The translations under genes were made by a program, and so were the position numbers. Positions 10,912 to 21,730 of a stretch of 64,000 nt of DNA are shown piece after piece. The notes under the pieces are model-generated. The model saw only the letters and a list, made by a program, of their open reading frames with translations, was not told the origin of the DNA and searched no databases. The DNA lies in assembly GCF_037893015.1 (NCBI RefSeq), contig NC_133661.1, positions 188,130,809-188,194,808 on the forward strand, written 5' to 3'. Position 1 is the stretch's first letter. Each line of letters starts with the position of its first letter. The DNA comes from Macrotis lagotis (lineage: Eukaryota; Chordata; Mammalia; Peramelemorphia; Peramelidae).

Positions 10912-11868
10912 TCACTTATTTTGGTCAAATTTCATATTTCTGAAGACTTTCTTCAGAGCTTTCTTTATTTCTTTATTCCGAAGACTGTAGATCAATGGAT
11001 TGAAGAGTGGAGTCAGTACAGAGTAGAATAGGGTCACAATCTTCTGAATCCCAGCTGGATTTCCAGAAGTTGGACTCACATACATTACCATGATGGAGCC
11101 ATAGAAGAGTGATACCACTGCCAAATGGGAGCCACATGTGGAGAAGGCTTTACGCCGACCTTCTGCAGAGGGGACCTTCAATACAGCTCTAAGTACCAGA
11201 GTATATGAGCTAGTAATGAAAAGGAAGGTGGAAAAGATGAGGACTGAATTAAAGACAGCACATGTGACTTCAGTGGCAGGTGCTGAAACACACGCTAGCC
11301 CAAGAAGGGGTCCTGGGTCACAAATAAAGTGATCAATTGTATTGCGATCACAAAAAGGCAATTGGGAGATGAGATAAACAGGGAGGAGATAACAGAAAAA
11401 ACCACATACCCAGCAACAGACTATCATTCTTATGCATTTTCGTAGAGTCATAATGGTGGGGTAGTGTAAGGGCCGGCAGATAGCAAGGTACCGGTCATAA
11501 GCCATGGCTGACAAGAAGAAGGTTTCTGTAGTGCCCATTGAAAAGAAGAAATAGAATTGGATGAAACAGCCAATGAAGGAAATGATTTTATTCTCAGAGA
11601 GAAAGTTGACCAACATATTGGGAACTGTGGAGGTGACATACCAGATCTCCAGGAAGGAGAAGTTTGACAATAGGATATACATTGGGGTGTGGAGCCTTTG
11701 GTCCAGATTTACAGCACAGATGATAGACATGTTCCCAATTAGCGTCAGGATATAAGTCACAAAGAATAATGAGAAAAGGAAGATATGCATTTCCAAGGAA
11801 CCTGGGAAGCCTAGGAGGACAAATTCACTCACAGTTCCAGAATGATTATTCTTTTCTGGGTTTTTCAT
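10912..11868 (-). CDS. Olfactory receptor, family 11 (OR11G/OR11H-like)
   Basis: A complete 318-residue single-exon class A GPCR of the odorant receptor family, acting in the ciliary plasma membrane of olfactory neurons and coupling to Golf. Visible marks: an N-glycosylation site NHS at 8-10; GN at 45-46 in TM1; LHTPMY at 59-64; Cys101 and Cys183, which form the conserved disulfide; MAYDRYLAICRPLHYP at 122-137 ending TM3; SY at 220-221 in TM5; KAFSTCGSHL at 240-249 entering TM6; and PLIYSLRN at 291-298 in TM7. The 'QRLHTPMYILLSNFSFLEIWYVTSTVPNML' segment and 'VPSAEGRRKAFSTCGSHLAVVSLFYGS' are typical of OR11G/OR11H. The length is normal and nothing is disrupted. The start at 11868 follows a splice acceptor by 12 bases. 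Assignment between OR11G and OR11H needs a phylogeny. Confidence 0.95.
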   Translation of the reverse strand: MKNPEKNNHSGTVSEFVLLGFPGSLEMHIFLFSLFFVTYILTLIGNMSIICAVNLDQRLHTPMYILLSNFSFLEIWYVTSTVPNMLVNFLSENKIISFIGCFIQFYFFFSMGTTETFFLSAMAYDRYLAICRPLHYPTIMTLRKCIRMIVCCWVCGFFCYLLPVYLISQLPFCDRNTIDHFICDPGPLLGLACVSAPATEVTCAVFNSVLIFSTFLFITSSYTLVLRAVLKVPSAEGRRKAFSTCGSHLAVVSLFYGSIMVMYVSPTSGNPAGIQKIVTLFYSVLTPLFNPLIYSLRNKEIKKALKKVFRNMKFDQNK

Positions 11869-11883
11869 TTTTTTCCAAATCTG
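11869..11883 (-). other. Splice acceptor and 5' UTR stub of the OR11 coding exon
   Basis: On the gene strand, 'gcattccgttttcag' is followed by 'atttggaaaaaa' and then the ATG. The pyrimidine-rich tract plus CAG 12 bases before the start is the usual layout for an OR coding exon spliced to an upstream untranslated exon. That upstream exon is not identified here. Confidence 0.6.
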
Positions 11884-12650
11884 AAAACGGAATGCATTTA
11901 TGTTTTAGAAATGATTTTACATATCAAGATGTAGGTATGTTCCATGCATTGTAATTCAGTATGCAATCAATAGTAAAGTGGCAAATCAAGGAAGGGGCAA
12001 CAGGTAGGATATTCCATTTCCTAGAGTAACATAGTGGGAGAAAGCAGGGCATCTGAAATGGAGTGTTTGTTCCAAAATTGTTCAATATCATCATCACTAC
12101 CATCACCACTAGCACCACCCCACCACCATCACCACCACCACCATCATTGTCAATTAACTATGAAAGAATTGTTTTTGGTATGAATTGTCCTGGATACCAT
12201 ATGATAAGAATTAAGCAGCTATTTTTTTTCCTCAAGAAACTTACAATTTGTCAGATAAACTAGAAGATGAGTGAGTTATAAAATTTAAAAATAAATCATG
12301 CACAGTCAAAACAAATAATTAAATTATTTTAAAATTCTTCAACCATAGAATGATAGTATTGTTTAATATTACTACTTATACGAATAATATATATGATCTC
12401 TGCCAGAAATGAAGTAAGGAGATGAAAAGTCAAAGTGATCTTAGCTAATGAATGCATCCTACTTTCTCCTGATAGAGACCAACTTGGCAGCATATTTTTC
12501 TTTTTTTAAAGAACTCTCTTGAGAAAATTCCATGGCTTCTATTGACTATATATTTAAATGTTTAATGATCTATTCTGTCAATCCTTTTCATGCCTAATAT
12601 ATACATTTTCTATTATAACTGACTGAAGATGCAAACTAGCTCAAACCTCT
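11884..12650. other. 5' flank of the OR11 coding exon
   Basis: No recognised repeat except a CAT/CAC-rich microsatellite at 12086-12147. The upstream exon and promoter could lie here or further up and cannot be placed by eye. Confidence 0.4.
12086..12147. repeat. (CAT/CAC)n imperfect microsatellite
   Basis: Runs of 'atcatcatcac' and 'caccaccatcaccaccacca' with interruptions. Confidence 0.85.
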
Positions 12651-12654
12651 AAGA

Positions 12655-12720
12655 TTATAGATGAGGAAACTGAGGCTTAGGGAGGTTAGGTTGACTCCAG
12701 AGGGCACGTTCTTTTCTCTA
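12655..12720 (-). mobile_element. Short MIR-like fragment
   Basis: 'atagatgaggaaactgaggc' followed by 'ttagggaggttaggttgact' is the conserved centre of antisense MIR. The fragment is too short for a subfamily call. Confidence 0.5.
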
Positions 12721-13600
12721 TATCCTAAGGCATAAGGATGAATGTGTGTGGCCATACATACAAATGTATGTAATTTTATGTTATGTTTCATATAAATAAC
12801 ACAATTTAATATACATGCATGCATATACAATATAATATTGTTTATATTTATTTCTGTAGTGTTTATTCATATACTATGAAATAAATGTGTATACTATAAA
12901 TATATAGTATAATATAAAGATTATATATGATTATATTAAATGTACAATATTAAGTAACATAAATAGCAGAACATCTGAGAAAAGAGTGGAATAAATTCTG
13001 GACTTAGGGTTTTAAATCATATATAGGCAAATCCTGTCATCTTCTAAGAGTGATATAATAGAGAAGCACAGTATTTTTGAATTTAAACAATCTGAAGAAT
13101 CTCTTTTTTGGCTGGATTCACATCCATAATTTGACATACAAGATTCTTGATCATCTGGAAGGACATTTCTTTGAAGAGTGTTTGATTCATTCATTTCCAG
13201 TATCTTTTCCTTATTAAGATTGTGATTCTTGTTGTTGATTTTGTTTTTTTATGATACAAAATTTAAACTTAGGGTGGGGTACCAAAGCCATTTCTTGTCT
13301 ATAACTTAAAAAATTCTGGTTTAAATCACAAGACTTAGACACACTGAAATAAGCAATTATTTCCTTGCCTAAAATAAAGTCAAATAAATCATGCAGTCTT
13401 TTTATGTTACTGGTGGGTTTCAAGTATAACTGGAAATTGATCTGATTACAGCTATTATTCATATAGAACTTTAAGTTGCACCAAGTGATTTTAAAATATT
13501 GTCTCATTAATCCGTTAAGGAAAATGACATCCACTTTCAGAGAAAAGCCTATGGATTCTAAATGCAGAGTCAAGAATACTATGTTAACTATTTAAAACTT
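12720..13600. other. Unassigned AT-rich sequence
   Basis: Includes an extremely AT-rich stretch (12780-12960) of irregular TATA-type words. Nothing else recognised. Confidence 0.45.
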
Positions 13601-13604
13601 TTTT

Positions 13605-13852
13605 TTTCTTTCTTTCTCATGCCCCCACCCAGTTTTCATCCTTCTTTCAAAACATGACTAATATACAAATATGTTAAAGAGGATTGAACATGTACAATCT
13701 ATATCAGATTTGTTTGTTGTCATGAAAAGGGTGGGGGAAGGGAAGGGAGGGTGGTAGAAAAATGTAGAACTCATAAATTTGGAAAAGGATGATGGCTGAA
13801 AACTATCTTCACATTTAATTGGAAATTGAATAAATAATTTTAAAAGAAAAAG
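13605..13852 (+). mobile_element. L1 3' UTR end, sense orientation
   Basis: 'tttctcatgcccccacccag', 'aaaacatgactaatatacaa', 'atcagatttgtttgttgtca', 'gggtgggggaagggaagg', 'aaaactatcttcacatttaa' and 'ttggaaattgaataaataa' follow in order the 3' end of one marsupial L1 lineage. It is one of very few sense-strand L1 pieces in the window. Confidence 0.8.
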
Positions 13853-13896
13853 TATTATCTTATTTAATCCATATAAACAACCCTAAGAGGCAGCTG

Positions 13897-13943
<47 letters not shown>

Positions 13944-14125
13944 CATCATCATCATCATCATAATTATTATTATCATTATTATTATTATTATTTTGCAGAT
14001 GAGAATACCAAAGTAGATGGGTTAAGAAACTTGCCCAGGTTCCCACAGATAGTTAGTGCCTGTGGTGGGATTGGAAGTCAGGTCTTCCTGACTCTGAGTT
14101 TAGCATTCTATTTGCCGATTCATCT
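13850..14125 (-). mobile_element. MIR-type SINE split by a microsatellite
   Basis: 'tcttatttaatccatataaac' and 'aaccctaagaggcagctgg' precede, and 'ttttgcagatgagaatacca', 'aaacttgcccaggttcccac' and 'gtcaggtcttcctgactctg' follow, a 95-bp TTA/TCA repeat. Without the repeat the two halves form one antisense MIR. Confidence 0.75.
13898..13992. repeat. (TTA)n(TCA)n compound microsatellite
   Basis: TTA units, then six to seven TCA units, then TTA again. It sits where MIR normally has 'tattattatcccc'. It also yields a poly-Asn/Asp open frame on the minus strand, which is not a gene. Confidence 0.95.
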
Positions 14126-14159
14126 TGTACATCACAATTTCCAAGGGCCATTTTAAAAA

Positions 14160-14385
14160 CCTAAGATCACAGAATAATAGAATATAGAGTTGGAAAGTAC
14201 TTGAAAAATCTATTTTCTTGTTTTTTGTTTAGTTACATAGAGATAGAATTGGATGGATTTAAAATTGGAGGACCTCTTAAAAGTTATCCCATTTCACTTC
14301 ATTCTCTTCATTTTACATATCAGGAAAGTGAAGCTCAGAAAGACAAGTAATTTGTCCAGAGAACATAGACTTGAACTCAGTTTCT
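14160..14385. mobile_element. Probable L3/CR1- or MIR3-related relic
   Basis: 'aagatcacagaataatagaa' with 'agagttggaaagtact', and later 'attttacatatcaggaaagt' and 'aagctcagaaagacaagtaa', recall the 'tcatagaattcagagctggaaggg...cattttacagatgaggaaactgaggc' block of ancient mammalian L3/MIR-like repeats. Heavily diverged; subfamily uncertain. Confidence 0.4.
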
Positions 14386-14979
14386 CCATGCCCCCCAAAA
14401 AATAACATGTCTTACTACTTCTTTAAAAATTCTTTTAAAATTAAATAGAATTTCATATGACAATTAATTTTTATTTTGAGACTAAACTTTGAAAATAAAA
14501 GCCATTCCAGTTCAGAAAAAAGTTAATTAATTTCTACACATTAAAAAAGATTGATATCAGGTGATAATTTAATTCTTATGCCCACAACTCATGTCAGCAA
14601 CTTTAAGTCTATGATTTGAGACCCTTCATTTTCCTTTTTCTATTATCTTTTTCTTCTTTCGCTTCTTTGCATAGCTGTTTAGAGGTTTTAGAGATCAACT
14701 TGTTCAAAAATGTCATTCTACAGTAGATGAAACTGATATATAAAAGAAGGTAATTGATTTTTTTCCTTATTTATGTGTCTCTCTTACTATGGGGTTCCCT
14801 GCCAACCAGTAACTTAGAGATTAGCATATCTTTATCTCTGTTTCTGATTGGCTGTGAGTGTCCCTTTACCTAGTTTTTTAAACCAATAATTTTTAAAAAT
14901 TTCATTTTTATATATTTTTAATTTATTAAATAAAATAAGTATTTCCATTGCATGATACAAAAGAAACTACAAATCCACT

Positions 14980-15050
14980 AACCTCTCTAGATTTTATTAG
15001 GGTAAGTTACATTCCAATTACTAGACAAGCATTTGGGGGTAAGGACATAT
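14980..15050 (+). repeat. 71-bp direct repeat, copy 1
   Basis: Starts 'aacctctctagatttta' and ends 'gggggtaaggacatat'. It matches 17203-17273 at 66 of 71 positions by my count. The flanks of the two copies do not match. I do not recognise the family. Confidence 0.85.
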
Positions 15051-15173
15051 ATCACTATGTGTAATTTGTGATAGTTAAAAAAAAATAACAAAGTTATCAT
15101 GTACATTTTTTCTTTTTCCTGTCTTCCCCTTAGGCCTAGATATGGCCACCATTAGAGACATTGAATGTGTGTG

Positions 15174-15212
<39 letters not shown>
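15174..15212. repeat. (TCTA)n microsatellite
   Basis: About ten tandem TCTA units. Confidence 0.95.
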
Positions 15213-15469
15213 ATACAATTTTTTAAAAGTATAATTCATTATACCATTTTTTTCTTTTATATTCATTCAATCCATTCATTATCTTTGCTTCTCGTCATTT
15301 TATTCCCCCCCACATTACTGACTTTTATTTCTCCCATCTCTCACCTCTCTTTAATTTAACAAGGTATAATATGAAACATAATTAAACTTATGAAAATTAA
15401 AAATTATTTGAAGGATTTATTGATTTAGCTGTATATTTCATTCCAACCCCTCCCCCTGTCCCCAGTAAT

Positions 15470-15665
15470 TTACGAAGCACAATGGAAAGAACTGAGGTCA
15501 AATCAGTCTAAAATAGTTATTAGTGTGGCTATAGGCAAGTCACTTAAACTCAGATATAAAATGGGATAGTAATAGTGCTGATCTCACAATATTTGCAAAG
15601 TACTTAGTCTTAGCACATTACCTGATACATAATAAAAACTGAATAAATGCTTGTTACCTTCCTTA
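15470..15665 (+). mobile_element. MIR-type SINE
   Basis: Sense MIR: 'ctataggcaagtcacttaaa', 'cagatataaaatgggatagt', 'aatagtgctgatctcaca', 'aaagtacttagtcttagcac', 'attacctgatacataataaa' and 'gaataaatgcttgtta'. Confidence 0.8.
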
Positions 15666-16250
15666 TGGACACATAGTGTATACTACAGTTAATTTTGTTT
15701 TCTCTTATTAATTTCTTTTAATAAAGTTATCTTAAAATAATTGTGGATAATTCACAATTAATTTGTTTCTTTACTCACATCTTCCCAATGGTCAATGATT
15801 TTTGATAGAAAAAAAACCCTTTTTCATTAATGTTCTAAAGTAAAGATCAGAAAAATGTGACATAAGGAAGTAAATTAAAAACATGAAGTTTTATTCATTT
15901 CACATTTAGTTTTTGACTCAATTTCGATTTTAACCAGTGATTTCTACCCTAACTTTTCTGTTCATGCAGCATACCATAATTTTTATTAAACTGACATGCA
16001 TGTCATATACAAATGAATTGTCAGAACAATTTTTACGGAGAGTCACTCATAAAAATAAGCCCCCCCTTCCCCAAATAACAGAAATGTATAGGTCACATAG
16101 GCTTCATTTGGAAAAAAGAAATTGTCACAGGTTGATTCTGAGTCTCCAAACCTTCTTGACTCAACAAATGATATGTTGGTTAGTTTCAGCACACCTTTTT
16201 AAAACATTCTCCACAACCTTGACAAAGGAAATTCTGATTTGATAGTGTAA
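15666..16250. other. Unassigned AT-rich sequence
   Basis: No feature recognised. The 101-codon open frame 15937-16242 (MISTLTFLFMQHTIIF...) has no recognisable motif and no supporting context, so it is not called. Confidence 0.4.
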
Positions 16251-16254
16251 TCAT

Positions 16255-16365
16255 TGAACTAAAAATCAGAATACTTGACTTTTGGTTCCAGAATTTTTAA
16301 TCTCTAAATATGTGAAACTTCTAAAAATCATTTAAGTTCTTTGGGACTCAGTTTCCTCATCTTAA
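16255..16365 (+). mobile_element. MIR-type SINE fragment
   Basis: 'aaaaatcagaatacttgact', 'tctaaatatgtgaaacttct', 'aaaatcatttaagttctttg' and 'gactcagtttcctcatctt' follow the sense MIR order. Confidence 0.6.
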
Positions 16366-16724
16366 TTTTTTTTATAGAGTGCATTTCCCTATCTCACCCA
16401 GTCTGGAAGGGTACTCAGAGTTTGATCACATTGATTGATCAGCTTCAGAGAGCTGGTCTATTTCATTTCAAATTTGAACCCATTACTCCCCTCTCCCTCC
16501 CTCTCCTGTCCTTTTTGCCTCTCCTCTTCTCCCTTCTCCTCTGCTCTCCCAACTCTATTCCACCCCATTTCTCCCCATCAGTTACTCTGCACATTGATGT
16601 GGGTAATATTGAGTTCACTCAATCAGCTTAGTTGCACACCCCAGAAATTTCAAGCTCAGTGGATCAGCAGCCTTAGCTTTCCCAGGTAAGGGATTACAAA
16701 ATAATTTTCCTTATATTGAAATTG
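16366..16724. other. Unassigned sequence with a CT-rich tract
   Basis: A pyrimidine-rich tract lies at about 16488-16580. No repeat family or gene recognised. Confidence 0.4.
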
Positions 16725-16790
16725 CTAGGGTTGGACAAGACAATCTGTAAGGTTACTCCTGGTGTTCTATGATTCTACTAGTTAACATTT
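16725..16790 (+). mobile_element. L3/CR1-type 3' end
   Basis: 'agggttggacaagacaatct', 'gtaaggttactcctggtgt' and 'tctatgattctac' match the 'ttggactagatgacctctaaggtcccttccagctctatgattctatg' end of ancient CR1/L3-related repeats. Confidence 0.5.
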
Positions 16791-16802
16791 CTAACATTAA
16801 AA

Positions 16803-16805
<3 letters not shown>

Positions 16806-16854
<49 letters not shown>
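16806..16854. repeat. (AG)n microsatellite
   Basis: About 24 uninterrupted AG units. Confidence 0.97.
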
Positions 16855-16856
<2 letters not shown>

Positions 16857-17012
16857 TCACCATTTGTTGTGTAATCAGAGAATAACTTCTAATTTCAGAT
16901 TGCATTCTTTTAAGGGAAAAGTACCAACACTAGTTTCTGAGTGCAATAGGGCAAAGTTTGCAGCAAGTTCAAAGAGCTTCATGTTGCTTCTCACATTTAA
17001 GCACTTTAGGAT

Positions 17013-17013
<1 letters not shown>

Positions 17014-17056
<43 letters not shown>
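17014..17056. repeat. (GT)n microsatellite
   Basis: About 21 uninterrupted GT units. Confidence 0.97.
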
Positions 17057-17060
<4 letters not shown>

Positions 17061-17202
17061 CTATGTACATGTGTGTATGAGAGTGTAAGCATATTTGCAA
17101 ATAATGAAATAGGATGAGATGTGTGTGTTGGAGCACTTACCCAGACTGTCAATAACTATTTAAAGGTTGAAAAGGCAGGTTCAGAACCTCCTAAGAGATC
17201 AT

Positions 17203-17273
17203 AACCTCTCTAGATTTGACTAGGGTAAGTTACATCCCAATTACTAGAGGAGCATTTGGGGGTAAGGACATAT
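17203..17273 (+). repeat. 71-bp direct repeat, copy 2
   Basis: Near-copy of 14980-15050, same orientation, 2.2 kb away. Five substitutions and no gaps. Confidence 0.85.
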
Positions 17274-17274
17274 T

Positions 17275-18000
17275 GAATTTTGATTGCATCCCCTGAAACT
17301 TGTTCTTGCTCTGAACTATTTCTCTGGTGTCATCAATGTGCATGGTGAAGGGATTAGTTAGGATTTGTTGTGATTCTGATATTTACTTTTTGTCCTAATA
17401 TTTCCAGGTCTTGATTTTCACCTCTATGAATTGGTCAGGTTAGTCTCAGGGGCTAAGGGTAATAAAGAGAGAAGGAACCAAAGAGAATATTTAGCTAACT
17501 CTCAGGAAGGTTTTTTTTTAAACTACTGTAAATAGAATAGCTCCCTCCAGGGGCTAAGGAAAACCTAAGGGCATGGACCTTAACTAGATGAAATATCTTT
17601 AAGGCATGGCATGGATTAAAATCCAGAGACCAAAGTATTCATGGTATTACTGAAAAACCATGTTCTAAATTAATTATGATAAAAAAATTTTCAACCTTGA
17701 AAAATACATTTTTGACTTTGAAAAGAACCAGAAAACACTGGACTGAAATGTTCAGATAAATAAACACTCTCAGGCCAAAAAAAATAAACAATGCACAAAT
17801 ATTGATATATTAAAAACTAATATGTGTTATAAATGTGATGGAATATTAGGAAAATATCACTGAAAAATAGAAAAAATCAAGCTTATTTTAAACTAATTTT
17901 CCATGTTTAATAACTATTTTCATATAGAATTATATAACTTCATATTTAATATTTTAGCAGAAAATATAACATTGACATTTTCAAATAAAGCATTCATATA
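17275..18000. other. Unassigned sequence
   Basis: No gene or repeat recognised. Confidence 0.4.
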
Positions 18001-18004
18001 GAAC

Positions 18005-18150
18005 TTTGAACTTTTACAAAATGTTTCTCTACAGCAATGCTTTGAAATATGCGATGCATATATTATTATCTACGATTTACGGATGATGAAATTGATGCTG
18101 AAAGAAGTGAAATGATTTGTCAAGATAACATAGAATGTATCAGAGACTAG
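18005..18150 (-). mobile_element. MIR-type SINE, degenerate
   Basis: 'tattattatctacgatttac', 'ggatgatgaaattgatgct' and 'agtgaaatgatttgtcaaga' follow the antisense MIR core. Confidence 0.6.
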
Positions 18151-18720
18151 CAATAAGCATCACAATGGTCATAAACAGAGCAAGATAAAGGCAATAAATA
18201 AAAACCAGAAAAAAATTCTCATAATTAAGTCCCCAGGATTCATGATGATGATGATGATGATGATGACAACATGGACTAAGTGAGAGAGAGAATAGTAACA
18301 TTAACGAGATTCAGTTCAATGTGTGCCAGAGAATGTTGAGAGTCCAGGACTCTCCCCAGCCTTGTTCCTCACAATTTTTTGTGTGGGTATGGTGAAGAAA
18401 CGTAAAACTGTGTGAGAGAAAATGAAGGAGTGCCTAAGAGGTAAGAGATTATATACCTTGGCAGAGAGACATTGTAGGTTAAATCTGGGTCTGTACACTG
18501 ATACGTCATCATCAATTTGAAGTATGTAGTGAAAATGTATGTCATCAGGGGTTGTAATACATTTTAAGTCTCAATGTTCTTCACCCCCACTCTCCTGGGT
18601 AATGCTACCAGTAGAGGGGCAGTTATGATGAGATAGTATGAGCAGTTTCTACATATAAATGGAAAATCTTTACAATGTAGCACCTATACTCTTCATAGTC
18701 TCTATAAAAGAAGAAAATGT
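18151..18720. other. Unassigned sequence with a (TGA)n run
   Basis: A (TGA)n microsatellite lies at 18242-18266. The rest is not recognised. Confidence 0.4.
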
Positions 18721-19230
18721 CTTTTTAAAAATATATTTTATATTATTTTTTCAATTACATGCAAAGATAGTTTTCAGCATTCATCTTTTTGTAAGTTTTT
18801 GAGCTCCACAGTTTTATATCTCCTTCCATTCTCTATCCCATCCCCAAGACAATGAGCAATTTATGTATCATGTCATGTCAAACATATTTCCACATTAATC
18901 ATGGTGTGAAAGAAGAATCAGAAATAAAGCAGGGAAATGAGAAAAAAAAATGAGTTTTAAAAAGTAAAAATAATATTGTTTGGTCTGTATTCAGACTTGT
19001 AGTTTTTTTCCCTAGATGTGGATGGCATTTTCAATCACAAGTCTTTTAGAATTGTTCTTGATCAGTAAACAACTGAGAGGCTAGGTCTATCATAGTTGAT
19101 AATCATGCAATGTTGTTCTTATTGTGTACAGTATTCTCCTAGTTTTGCTCACTTCACTCAGCATCTATTAGTGTAAGATTTTCCAGCTTTTTTCTGAAAT
19201 CTGTATATCATTTCTTTTAGAGCGATAATG

Positions 19231-19234
<4 letters not shown>

Positions 19235-19281
<47 letters not shown>
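19235..19281. repeat. (TA)n microsatellite
   Basis: About 23 TA units inside the L1 ORF2 end. Confidence 0.97.
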
Positions 19282-19287
<6 letters not shown>

Positions 19288-19348
19288 TCTTTAAGATATA
19301 GACCTTGCAGTTGTATTGCTTGTTGGATAAAAACATATGAATAAAAGG

Positions 19349-19349
<1 letters not shown>

Positions 19350-19404
<55 letters not shown>
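19350..19404. repeat. (GA)n microsatellite
   Basis: About 27 GA units. It translates on the minus strand as a Ser-Leu run, which is not a real protein. Confidence 0.97.
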
Positions 19405-19407
<3 letters not shown>

Positions 19408-21297
19408 AGTTTATGCTTGCATGTTCTACATAACCATTTCTTTCAGATCCCTGATTCAAAAACACCCTTCATATTTATGGAGAGAAGAGGCTAAGAGAGG
19501 AAGAGAAAGGTTTGTGATCATTACATATAAAATATGAAGAGTGGTTTCTGCTTCAGTGTTTGTTATCTATCCTCATTTGGACATAATTCTAAGGTGCTCT
19601 CCAGAATGAGTGAATCAGTTCAGAACTCTAACAACATTTCATTAGTGTCCCAGTTTCCCACATCCCCTCCAATTTTATTATTTTCTTTCTTTGTCATTTT
19701 AGTCAATCTGATAAGTGTGAAAGGGTACCTCAGAGTTGTTTTAATTTGTATTTTTTTCTAATCAAAAATAACCAAGAGCATTTTTTCATATGACTTTACA
19801 TAGCTTTAATTTCTTCATATGAGAACTGTTATATCCTTTGATCATTTAAAATTGGGGAATGATTTGCAATATAAATTAGAGTCAGTTCTCTATAATTTTG
19901 AAATGGTCCTTTATCAGAAACAATGGCTGTGAAAATAATTTTCCAGCTTTCTGCATTTCTTCTGATTTTGGTTATATTAGTTTTATTTGTGCAAAATCTT
20001 TTTAATTGTATGTAACTGGAATTATCCATTTTGCATTTTGTAATATTCTCTATTTCTTATTTGATCATAAACTCCTTCCTTCTCCATGGATTTGACATAA
20101 ACTATCCTTTGTTCTTCTAATTGACTTATGGTACCACCCTTTATGTCTAAGTCCTGTACCCTTTCTTATCTTATCTTGATATAGAGTATGAGATGTAGGT
20201 CTCTGTCTAGTTTCTGCCAAACTATTTTCTAGTTTTCCCGTCAGCTTTTTTCAAATAGTGAGTTCTTAGTCCATAAGTTGGAGTCTTTGGGTTTGTCAAA
20301 CAATAGGTTGTCTTTGTTATTTACTACTTTTTGTAATACTTAATCTATTCCACTAATCTATCACTCTATTTCTTAGCCAGTACCAAAAGTATTGATAACT
20401 GCTGCTATATAATTTTGTTTTAGATCTGGTATTTCTAGGTCACCTTCCGTTGAATTTTTCTCTAATGATTGTTTTGACATTCTTGACATTTTGTTCCCAG
20501 ATGAATTTTGTTACTATTTTTTCTAGTTCTATAAAATATTTTGGTAATGGCACTGAATAAATAATTAAAATTAAGTAGAATTGTCATTTTTATTATATTA
20601 GATTTTGTTACATTAGATTTATTAGATTATTTTATTACTTTATTACATTAGATTTTATTATATTAGATTTGCTAACCTTGAACAATTAACATTTTTCCTT
20701 TTTCTTTAGATTTGATTTTATTGGCATGAAAAGTATTGTGTTATTGTGTTCATATAGATCCTGGTTTTTATCTTGGATGGTTGATTTCCAAGTATTTTAA
20801 GTTGTCTATGGTTATTTTAAATGAACTTTCTCTATCTCTTGTTGTTGGACTTTACTGTAATATATCGAAATTCTGGTGATTTATGTCCATTCATTTTATA
20901 TCCTGCTATTTTGTTAAAATTATTGTTTCAAGAAGTTTTCAATTAATTTCCTGAGATTCTCTAAGTATATACCATCATATCACCTGTAAAGACTGAGTTT
21001 TGTTTCCTCACTGCCTATTATAATTCTGTCAGTTTTTTATTTTTAATTGCTAAAGTAAATATTTCCAATACAATATTGAATAATAGTGATGATAATGGAC
21101 ATTCTTCTTTCACCTGATCTTAATGGGAATACTTCTAGCTTATCCCATTGGAATATTTCTAACTTATCTCATTATTTATAATACTTGCTGATGGTTTTAG
21201 ATAGACATTTTTATCATTTTAACTTTATTCCTATGCTCTCCAGGGATTTTTAAAAAATAGGAATATGTGCTGATAAAATTTCAGAAGTTTTCTTTTT

Positions 21298-21730
21298 TCA
21301 ATGATGCTGTGTGACATGAGCGGAATAAGAAGAACATTGTACACTGTAACAGCAACATGGGGTTGATGAGCTATCTTAATGTACTTGCTCATTTCATCAG
21401 TGCAACAATCAGAGACAATTTTAGTTTATATGTGATGGAGAAAACCATCTGAATCCAAAGAAAGAACTGTGTTTAAACAAAGACCAAATATTACTACCTT
21501 TAATTTTTTTTTAAAAAAGTCATTTTATTATGTCATTTTGCTATCCCTTATATTTTATTTTTTCTTTAAGGATATAATTTCTCTGTCAGCATATTCAATT
21601 TTGATCAATGTATAGTACAGAAACAATGTAAAGACTATCATACTGCCTTCTGAGGGGTGAGGGATGGGGAACGGAAGCAAGATTGGGGGAAAAATGAAAA
21701 ATTCAAAAAAATAATAAAAAGTTTTTTTTC
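21298..21730 (+). mobile_element. L1 3' end, sense, nested in antisense L1
   Basis: 'aagaagaacattgtacactg', 'taacagcaacatggggttga', 'catcagtgcaacaatcagag', 'gaaaaccatctgaatccaaa', 'gaaagaactgtgtttaaac' and 'aaacaatgtaaagactatca' are the end of ORF2 and the 3' UTR of a second marsupial L1 lineage, ending in 'aataataaaaag'. The surrounding antisense ORF2 resumes on both sides, so this is an insertion. Possible duplication: 'agaagttttc' on the left and 'aaaaagtttt' on the right. Confidence 0.8.

Larger units (their letters stand above)
14386..15470. other. Unassigned sequence with one copy of a 71-bp direct repeat
   Basis: Apart from the 71-bp repeat at 14980-15050 and a (TCTA)n run, no repeat or gene is recognised. 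The 64-codon frame at 15165 is a translated microsatellite. Confidence 0.45.

Noticed and set aside
11138-11954. Plus-strand open frames over the OR11 gene
   Set aside because: They are antisense shadows of an intact receptor frame on the minus strand.
13864-14046. Minus-strand open frame rich in Asn and Asp
   Set aside because: It is the translation of a TTA/TCA microsatellite inside a MIR element.
19217-19465. Minus-strand open frame with Ser-Leu and Tyr-Ile runs
   Set aside because: It translates adjacent (GA)n and (TA)n repeats within L1.
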